Below the pieces are notes generated by a model. That model was not told the origin of the DNA. It saw only the letters and a program-made list of their open reading frames with translations, and ran no database searches. A stretch of DNA of 10,603 nucleotides. It comes from Candidatus Colwellbacteria bacterium RIFCSPLOWO2_01_FULL_48_10. Lineage in GTDB: Bacteria; Patescibacteriota; Minisyncoccia; UBA6257; Colwellbacteraceae. The position numbers were made by a program, and so were the translations under genes. Below are positions 4,972 through 10,603 of the stretch, one piece after another. The DNA lies in contig MHIY01000004.1 in assembly GCA_001817755.1 (NCBI GenBank), forward strand, positions 1-10,603, in the 5' to 3' direction. The first letter of the stretch is position 1, and every line of letters begins with the position of its first letter.

Positions 4972-6795
4972 ATGGTAAAGAAATCGGTACCCAAACCGAA
5001 AATAATCCATCTCTCCTCCATTAAATTCACCGCTTACTGCCTCATAACGGCGTATTTAATATCCATGGGGGGTACTTTTTATCCCATCCCTTCCTGGATT
5101 ATAGCTATCGAGGTCTTCCTTACGGTCATTTCCCTGTTCGTGTTTGGCTCCATTCGATACCGTTTGGATAAGAATGCCTTGACTTATGGAATGGGGCTTG
5201 TAATCACCACGACTTTCTGGTCGACGTGGTGGCATGGCTCCTCTTCCCTGCGTCAAGCGTTTGCCGTGGAAGGAGTTGCGGCTTTCCTGCCGAAAGTCCG
5301 GCACTATCTTTTTACCCTGCATGGATGGGACGAGCTGATCCACGCCGATACCATGCTGTTCATATTGGGGTTGACTTTCTTTGTCGCGGTCATCGCACAG
5401 ACGCGGTTGTTGGAATCGGTCAGCTTCAAAGTCTTGGAAAAAAGGCGCGGGAACGTCGTCGTCACGATAGCTCTGCTGGCCGCCATCGTGTCGTTCGCTT
5501 CCGGGATACTGGACGGCGTTTCCATGATCGGCCTCATGATCCGCACCATGATCGTCATCCTGTTTCTTTCCAAGGCCGCGGAGAAGGACATTGTTTATGC
5601 CGTCATGATCTCAACGGTCGTGACGACCGTTTGCGGCATGTGGCTTGCTTACGGAGAGCCTCCCAACCTCATCATGAAATCCAACCTTAACCCGCATTTG
5701 GACAATGTATTTTTCCTTCGGTATTGCCTGCCTGTCGCAGTCGCAAGTTATTTCATCGTCTTTTGGAATATGCGCAGGAGACTGGCTGGCAGGACGGTGG
5801 AAATTCATAAGCTGGATATCCTGGACCGGCATACGGCGGATGTACGGTTCCTGCAAGCTTCGCGACATGGCGAGATGCTGACACCGATTGAGTTTGTGGA
5901 AGAGCATGAAGAAAAGCTGGGCAATCATTTCCACCCGGTCATTGAGAGGCTTCGCAATGGCGAGCCGTTGGGAGAGGCGATGGTCAATGAGAAGGTTCCG
6001 GTTGCGACAAGAAAGGAACTTCTTGGGGAGTTTGTATGGGAAAATGTCGCCGAGGATCTGGATCATTATTATGTACACAGTTACGGCGAAGAAATAGAGA
6101 AGAAAGATGATGCTTATCGAAGAATTCAAAGCACGCTGGAATCCGCAAGCCGGCAAAGACGGAGGTCTCAAGTTCTGGGCGCGCTCGGATTTGCCCCTTT
6201 CATCGGTCTGCTCATTTGGCATGCTGTCGACCATAACGTGCCTCTCTTTCTATCCTCTTTCAGTGGCTTTGCCGTGTCCTGGTTTGCCATCGCCTCGATC
6301 CCTAAAATGCGTCGATTGGCGCTGCGAGAGGCGGTGCACGAATACAGGGAATATCTGTTCCTCATACCCCTTTTCTTTTCCATCACTGTTCTTCAGAAGA
6401 CGGGTTTCTTGAATCAACTTTCACAAGCATTGGTCTACGCCATTGAAAAGCTGGGCTCCTCGCATGTGGCATTCGCTCAATTCGCCGGGACCACAGTCCT
6501 GTCCGCGATCCTCGACAATAATGTGGTAGCGGATTTCGGAGGCCGGGCGCTGCAGGGTTTGGAGGTGAACTTGATCCACTTGTTTTCACTGGCCCAGATC
6601 GCGGGGTACGCCGTCGGCGGGTGCTGGACGCATATCGGCTCGGCTCAATCTGTGGTCGCTTACGCGTTCATCAAGAAAGACATCGACGAGAACTTCACTC
6701 CTTTTCAGTGGATCAAGATGATGACCCCCGTCATTGTCGAGATTTTCATAGCCGCAGCCATCCTGATCTACCTGCAGGCCGCTCTGGGAGCCTAA
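4972..6795 (+). CDS. NhaD/ArsB-like ion transporter (IT superfamily) with cytosolic insertion
   Basis: A 607-residue polytopic inner-membrane protein. Two related halves each carry the broken-helix signature of the ion-transporter superfamily. In the first half this is GILDGVSMIG (178-187) with GEPPNLIM (228-235). In the second it is AILDNNVVADF (512-522) with GGCWTHIGSAQSVV (549-562). Such repeats occur in NhaD Na+/H+ antiporters, ArsB and SLC13-type carriers. Between the halves, about residues 268-400 form a charged, mostly hydrophilic segment predicted to be cytosolic, longer than usual for the family. A hydrophobic N-terminal stretch (18-90) holds about three helices. Na+/H+ exchange fits the trehalose genes downstream, but an anion substrate cannot be excluded. 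The RBS is weak, and the ATG lies 6 bases after the microprotein stop, so coupling is likely. Confidence 0.78.
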   Translation: MVKKSVPKPKIIHLSSIKFTAYCLITAYLISMGGTFYPIPSWIIAIEVFLTVISLFVFGSIRYRLDKNALTYGMGLVITTTFWSTWWHGSSSLRQAFAVEGVAAFLPKVRHYLFTLHGWDELIHADTMLFILGLTFFVAVIAQTRLLESVSFKVLEKRRGNVVVTIALLAAIVSFASGILDGVSMIGLMIRTMIVILFLSKAAEKDIVYAVMISTVVTTVCGMWLAYGEPPNLIMKSNLNPHLDNVFFLRYCLPVAVASYFIVFWNMRRRLAGRTVEIHKLDILDRHTADVRFLQASRHGEMLTPIEFVEEHEEKLGNHFHPVIERLRNGEPLGEAMVNEKVPVATRKELLGEFVWENVAEDLDHYYVHSYGEEIEKKDDAYRRIQSTLESASRQRRRSQVLGALGFAPFIGLLIWHAVDHNVPLFLSSFSGFAVSWFAIASIPKMRRLALREAVHEYREYLFLIPLFFSITVLQKTGFLNQLSQALVYAIEKLGSSHVAFAQFAGTTVLSAILDNNVVADFGGRALQGLEVNLIHLFSLAQIAGYAVGGCWTHIGSAQSVVAYAFIKKDIDENFTPFQWIKMMTPVIVEIFIAAAILIYLQAALGA

Positions 6796-6855
6796 AAGTT
6801 TGGCCGCCGCATGGGTCCGAGAGCCATCACTTCGTGATAGAATGGTAGAAATCCA

Positions 6856-9132
6856 ATGAAGATCACCTTACGCCTCATCACTTCGCTGCTTATTGTCACG
6901 ACCTTTGTGGCCGGTTCGTTTTCGTACGTTCAGTACCGCGCAGAAAAAAACCGCCTCGTTCGCGAGTTGGAGCGGAGGGTCGTCATTCTGTCGGACGCGC
7001 TCAAAGAATCTCTTGAATCCCCGCTGGAAAGCAAAAACCTCTCAAAGATCAGCCGCGTGATCGAACGCTTTTCCAAGAGAGAAAAATTATTGGGCTTGGT
7101 CCTTTACAAAAATGACGGGACGGTCCTTGCCCAATCACCGGCGGATTTCAAAGATCTGAAATCCCAGGCTTCCTATCCGGATGAAGGATGGGCTGAGAAC
7201 GAAAGCTCCGGCCGGTTTGAAAAGATCGACGGCAAACTGGCTTACGCCTACCGCACGCCGCTGGTTGCGGACGATCAGCCGCTCCAATCCCTGCTCATCC
7301 TCCAGGACGCGCATTACATCGATGTCAGGATAAAAGGAATCTGGAAAAACAATTTCATCCGCTTGCTTATATTGACCGTTCTGATCGTTTTGACCACGCT
7401 CTTGGTCGTCCGTTGGAGCATCACGGGGCCCATTGCCCAAGTCGCCGATTGGATCAAACAGCTAAGGTTAGGTGAAGCGCAACAGCCCCCTAAAGCGCTG
7501 AGAGGAGATATCCTGGGGCCGTTGGCCAAAGAAGTCAGCCAAATGGCCATGAGCCTTCAGGCGGCGCGCGCCGCGGCGGAAAAGGAAGCTCAACTCCGGC
7601 TGTCGGGTGAATCCATTTGGACCCCGGAAAAACTAAAAGAGCATGTCCGTGTCAAGCTGGGGAACAAATCGTTGTTTCTTGTTTCAAACCGAGAACCCTA
7701 TATGCACGTCCGGCAGAAGCGCGCGATCGAAACCATTGTGCCGGCGAGCGGAATGGTCACCGCGCTTGAACCCGTGATGCGGGCGACCGGAGGAACATGG
7801 ATCGCGCATGGCGCCGGAGACGCGGACCGCGAGGTCTGCGATGCCTCCAACAAAGTGCAGGTCCCGCCAGGAGAGCCGGCTTACACCTTAAAACGCGTGT
7901 GGCTGACCAAAGAGGAGGAGAACGGACACTATTACGGGTTTTCCAATGAAGGCCTTTGGCCGCTGTGCCACATCACGCACACGCGCCCCGTTTTCAGGCT
8001 CGACGACTGGATCCAGTACCAAAAAGTGAATGAGAAATTCGCCGAATCCCTTCTTCAGGAGATCGGGAACGAGGAATCGCCCCTCATCCTGATCCAGGAC
8101 TATCACTTCGCGCTTCTGCCTCTTTTAATAAAGAATAAGCGCCCGGACGCCAAGATCGCCATTTTCTGGCACATCCCATGGCCGAACCCGGAATCTTTCG
8201 GGATCTGCCCGTGGAAGCAGGAAATCCTCATGGGGATGATGGGCGCGGACATCATCGGATTCCACACCCAGTTCCACTGCAATAATTTCCTGGACACGGT
8301 GGACAACACTCTGGAGTGCAAGATCACCTGGGAGAATTTTTCCCTTGAGCGCGGCGGGCATGAAACCTTGGTGCGTCCTTTCCCGATCAGCGTCGCGTTC
8401 CCCGGAAAAGACGATTCGGGCAAGGAGGTCTCCGAACTGCGCCAGGAAAGCGAATCGCTCAAGGTGTCTCTTCTCAAAGACAACGGGATTTCGGCGAAAT
8501 TCCTGGGCGTGGGCGTGGACCGGCTGGATTATACGAAAGGGATCATCGAGAGGTTCAGGGCGATCGAGCGTTTTTTGGAAAAATACCCGCAGTACATAGG
8601 CCGGTTCGCCTTCGTGGAACTGGGCGCGCCCAGCCGCACCCACATCCAAAAATACCACGACTTCGTCGCCGAGGTCGAAAAGACGGCCGAGGCCATCAAC
8701 TGGCGGTTCCAGAGCAAGACCTGGAAGCCGATCCTGCTCCTGAAGGCGCACCACAGCCATGAAGCGATCGCTCCATTTTACCGGGCGGCCGATCTCTGCC
8801 TGGTCACTTCCCTGCACGACGGAATGAACCTCGTGGCCAAAGAGTTCGTCGCTTCACGGTCCGATGTGGACGGGGTGTTGATCTTGAGCCAGTTCACCGG
8901 CGCAAGCCGCGAACTGCCCGATGCGGTGATCGTGAATCCATATGACGTTGAAGCAATGGCCGATGCGATTTATGTGTCGCTGGAAATGCCGCCGGAAGAC
9001 CGCGCCAGGCGGATGAAGCAGATGCGTTCAGTAGTTCAAGACCGCAACGTCTACCGTTGGGCAGCCAACATCATCACAGCCATGTCGCGGCTGCCGTCTA
9101 AGGGAAACAAGAAGGAAAGCGAGCTCGTCTGA
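6856..9132 (+). CDS. otsA: Membrane sensor-HAMP-like protein fused to GT20 trehalose-6-phosphate synthase
   Basis: A 758-residue fusion. Residues 7-27 are TM1 and 28-166 an extracytoplasmic region with a PAS/Cache-like strand pattern (LGLVLYKNDGTVLAQS at 79-94). Residues 167-187 are TM2, followed by a HAMP-like linker with the GPI turn at 191. From about 265 comes a full GT20 domain: LVSNREPY (275-282), QDYHFALLPLL (414-424), FWHIPWPNPE (437-446), GVDRLDYTKG (553-562, with Arg556 and Lys561 at the UDP-glucose/G6P site), SLHDGMNLVAKEFVAS (652-667) and LSQFTGASREL (677-687). The usual GGL loop is ASGM (297-300). The reaction is UDP-glucose plus glucose-6-phosphate to trehalose-6-phosphate, in the cytoplasm at the membrane. 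otsB follows by 14 bases, supporting trehalose over glucosylglycerol-phosphate. The sensor may tune synthesis to an external signal; that is inference. No strong RBS is seen. Confidence 0.88.
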   Translation: MKITLRLITSLLIVTTFVAGSFSYVQYRAEKNRLVRELERRVVILSDALKESLESPLESKNLSKISRVIERFSKREKLLGLVLYKNDGTVLAQSPADFKDLKSQASYPDEGWAENESSGRFEKIDGKLAYAYRTPLVADDQPLQSLLILQDAHYIDVRIKGIWKNNFIRLLILTVLIVLTTLLVVRWSITGPIAQVADWIKQLRLGEAQQPPKALRGDILGPLAKEVSQMAMSLQAARAAAEKEAQLRLSGESIWTPEKLKEHVRVKLGNKSLFLVSNREPYMHVRQKRAIETIVPASGMVTALEPVMRATGGTWIAHGAGDADREVCDASNKVQVPPGEPAYTLKRVWLTKEEENGHYYGFSNEGLWPLCHITHTRPVFRLDDWIQYQKVNEKFAESLLQEIGNEESPLILIQDYHFALLPLLIKNKRPDAKIAIFWHIPWPNPESFGICPWKQEILMGMMGADIIGFHTQFHCNNFLDTVDNTLECKITWENFSLERGGHETLVRPFPISVAFPGKDDSGKEVSELRQESESLKVSLLKDNGISAKFLGVGVDRLDYTKGIIERFRAIERFLEKYPQYIGRFAFVELGAPSRTHIQKYHDFVAEVEKTAEAINWRFQSKTWKPILLLKAHHSHEAIAPFYRAADLCLVTSLHDGMNLVAKEFVASRSDVDGVLILSQFTGASRELPDAVIVNPYDVEAMADAIYVSLEMPPEDRARRMKQMRSVVQDRNVYRWAANIITAMSRLPSKGNKKESELV

Positions 9133-9146
9133 GGCCGGCGGCGCCC

Positions 9147-9941
9147 ATGCGGTATTTAAACGAGAATCTGAAAAAGAAAATCACGGATCAGGCGCTCGGG
9201 TCCGGCCGTGTTTTTCTGCTTCTGGATTATGACGGCACCTTGGCGCCCATCGTCGCGAGGCCGGAGCTGGCGAAGCTTCGGGAACCCGTCAGGCGGCTTC
9301 TCAACAAGCTCGTGAATCAACGCGGGATTTCCATCGGGATCATTACCGGGAGGACGATTCGCGAGATGAAATCCATCATTCATTTAAAAAAAATGATTTA
9401 CGCCGGGAACCACGGGCTGGAATTGGAAGGGCCTGATTTCAGCTACACGCACGCCAAGGCAAAGCGATATCGAGGAATCCTCAAGAAGATCGCGGCGGAG
9501 CTGAAACCCCTTTCCAAATCGTTTCCGCGAACCTTTCTGGAGGACAAAGGCGTGACTTTGACCTATCACTTCCGGCTCCTTGAAGCCCGGCGGGCCCCCG
9601 ATTTGAAAGCAGAGATATTAAAACGAGAGTCTCTCCGGATCAAAAAGGGGCTCATCAAGGTTTGGGAGGCGAAAAAAGCACTTGAAATCAGGCCGAATTT
9701 CAATTGGGACAAAGGCAGCGCGGCGCGCTGGGTCCTTCTTCACCAGGATCCGGATTGCCTGCCGGTCTATATCGGCGACGACAAAACGGACGAATCCGCC
9801 TTCAAGGCGCTGAAAGGCCGGGGAATCACCGTCAAGGTGGGTTTTGACCGCCATTCAAGCGCGCAATACTTCGTCAGGAGCGCGAATGAGGTCGGAAAAT
9901 TCCTGTCATTTTTTGTCCGCGCCCGCGGCAGGAAAAATTGA
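9147..9941 (+). CDS. otsB: Trehalose-6-phosphate phosphatase
   Basis: A 264-residue HAD-superfamily phosphatase of normal OtsB length. Motif I is LLLDYDGTL (24-32) with the two catalytic aspartates at 27 and 29. Motif II is GIITGR (64-69), followed by YAGNHGLELEG (85-95). LEDKGVTLTYH (131-141) and ALEIRP (178-183) plus NWDKG (186-190) match the trehalose-phosphatase cap and lysine motif, and motif IV is YIGDDKTDESAF (208-219). It removes phosphate from trehalose-6-phosphate to release trehalose in the cytoplasm, completing the pathway begun by the upstream synthase. It starts 14 bases after that gene; the next ATG comes two bases after its own stop, so all three are likely in one operon. A glucosylglycerol-phosphate phosphatase would be the alternative if the synthase had that specificity. 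Confidence 0.93.
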   Translation: MRYLNENLKKKITDQALGSGRVFLLLDYDGTLAPIVARPELAKLREPVRRLLNKLVNQRGISIGIITGRTIREMKSIIHLKKMIYAGNHGLELEGPDFSYTHAKAKRYRGILKKIAAELKPLSKSFPRTFLEDKGVTLTYHFRLLEARRAPDLKAEILKRESLRIKKGLIKVWEAKKALEIRPNFNWDKGSAARWVLLHQDPDCLPVYIGDDKTDESAFKALKGRGITVKVGFDRHSSAQYFVRSANEVGKFLSFFVRARGRKN

Positions 9942-9943
9942 AG

Positions 9944-10603
9944 ATGGCTTTCAAAAGAGCGGATCAGCCGTTCCGGTTCGTCACACAAGCGGCCCTCACC
10001 CAGATCACGGGGCGGAAGGCAAAAAATCTCGCGGAACTGTCCGGGCATCTCAAAGATGTGTCCGGCTCGGTCATTTATTTCCACACGCACCGCTTTTTGG
10101 AACAGCATCAGTTCCTTTCTCCGGAACCGCCCAACGATTTTGCCTATTGGGTCACGGCGGCCCTGCAGGAAGAGGAACTGGGAGAAAAGCTCGCCGGGAT
10201 CGATACGGTCCGTTTCACAACCATACGCGCGTTGCGGAATAAAATAATTGATACCATTGAAAAGCACATGGCCGCCAACCCCAATGGCCGGAACGCGCCC
10301 CAGGGTCATGAACTTTATCTGATGCAATCGATTAGTTTCATATTGCGCACGCCTTACGAAGCATGGGATTTGCCGGAGTTCCTGGATGCCCTGAAAAAGA
10401 TCAGCATTCATTCGTTATATCACCATATTTTCGAAGGCAGAATCCGTCCTCCTTTGGGGGTCAACGATTTTTCCAATTGGCTTGAAAATGGATTGGGAGA
10501 AACCCGCCTTGCCAAGGCCATTCACAGCATGGACCCTTACACACAAACTCTGGATGGGTTAAGGCAGCGGATTGTTAAATTGATTGAAACCCGTCTAAAA
10601 GAG
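9944..10603 (+). CDS. DUF5752 family protein (3' end beyond window)
   Basis: An open frame of 220 codons from ATG 9944 to the window edge with no stop. It opens MAFKRADQPFRFVTQAALTQ and contains GRKAKNLAEL (about 23-32), IYFHTHRFLEQHQFLSPE (45-62), PPNDFAYWV, IRALRNKIIDTI, ISIHSLYHHIFEGR and DPYTQTLDGLR. This is the pattern I associate with DUF5752, a soluble, mainly helical family of unknown function with conserved histidines (here HTH and YHHIFE). From memory, such genes tend to lie beside glycosyltransferases and trehalose or glucosylglycerate genes. The ATG is two bases after the otsB stop, which indicates translational coupling. No signal peptide or TM is visible. The visible length is close to what I recall for the whole family, so little may be missing. 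Its role may be in sugar metabolism or its control, but that is only context. Confidence 0.78.
   Translation, partial: MAFKRADQPFRFVTQAALTQITGRKAKNLAELSGHLKDVSGSVIYFHTHRFLEQHQFLSPEPPNDFAYWVTAALQEEELGEKLAGIDTVRFTTIRALRNKIIDTIEKHMAANPNGRNAPQGHELYLMQSISFILRTPYEAWDLPEFLDALKKISIHSLYHHIFEGRIRPPLGVNDFSNWLENGLGETRLAKAIHSMDPYTQTLDGLRQRIVKLIETRLKE

Noticed and set aside
5611..6234. A 207-codon minus-strand frame inside the transporter gene
   Set aside because: It is antisense to the transporter's GEPPNLIM region and insertion, with no motif of its own.
6826..6838. Small hairpin ATCAC-TTC-GTGAT before otsA
   Set aside because: The stem is only 5 bp with no T-tract, too weak to call a terminator or operator.
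8125..8817. A 230-codon minus-strand frame inside otsA
   Set aside because: It is antisense to the conserved GT20 catalytic core and arises from codon bias in a GC-richer gene.
9767..10411. A 214-codon minus-strand frame over the otsB end and the DUF5752 gene
   Set aside because: It is antisense to two recognised proteins and contains no recognisable motif.
1..10603. tRNA, rRNA, CRISPR arrays, transposase genes or phage genes
   Set aside because: I looked on both strands and saw no cloverleaf, spacer-repeat series, transposase motif or phage structural gene.

Overview
The window comes from a diderm (Gram-negative-type) bacterium of moderate GC. It encodes signal peptides, an outer-membrane beta-barrel protein ending in an aromatic residue, and a LolA-like periplasmic protein. 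Genes are packed on the + strand with short gaps, and TAG is used as an ordinary stop. I cannot assign a phylum from sequence alone. The mix (RND/LolA-like/barrel operon, NhaD-like transporter, sensor-fused trehalose-phosphate synthase, DUF5752) would fit environmental lineages such as Omnitrophota, Nitrospirota or Desulfobacterota-like bacteria, at low confidence.

Region 1 (2-3995) is a five-gene + strand run. It holds the C-terminal end of an RND/MMPL-type transporter, a secreted LolA-like protein, an outer-membrane barrel protein, a small DsrE-family protein and a sulfide:quinone-oxidoreductase-like flavoprotein. The first three look like an envelope transport chain (inner membrane, periplasm, outer membrane). 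The last two look like a sulfur redox pair.

Region 2 (3996-4613) is about 620 bases without an intact gene, but it is rich in structure. On the minus strand (4004-4255) lies an XRE-type helix-turn-helix gene of 83 codons broken by one in-frame TAG; reading through the TAG restores the whole domain. Next come a perfect 14-bp inverted repeat and an overlapping terminator-like hairpin (4299-4392). Then follow a good sigma70-type promoter (4431-4459), a leader with mutually exclusive hairpins, and two strong intrinsic terminators in tandem (4522-4555 and 4560-4597). The second terminator ends just before the ribosome binding site of the next gene. A 37-codon ORF with a good Shine-Dalgarno runs through both terminators and stops inside the start of the next gene. 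This is the best candidate for an undescribed regulatory element: an attenuator, riboswitch or leader-peptide system.

Region 3 (4614-10603) is a probable ion/osmotic-stress operon. It has two tiny membrane proteins (65 and 44 aa), a 12-TM-class NhaD/ArsB-like ion transporter with a large cytosolic insertion, a membrane-anchored sensor fused to a GT20 trehalose-6-phosphate synthase, a trehalose-6-phosphate phosphatase (otsB), and a DUF5752 protein that runs off the window end. The likely logic is cation export plus synthesis of a compatible solute, with the tandem-terminator leader as the gate.
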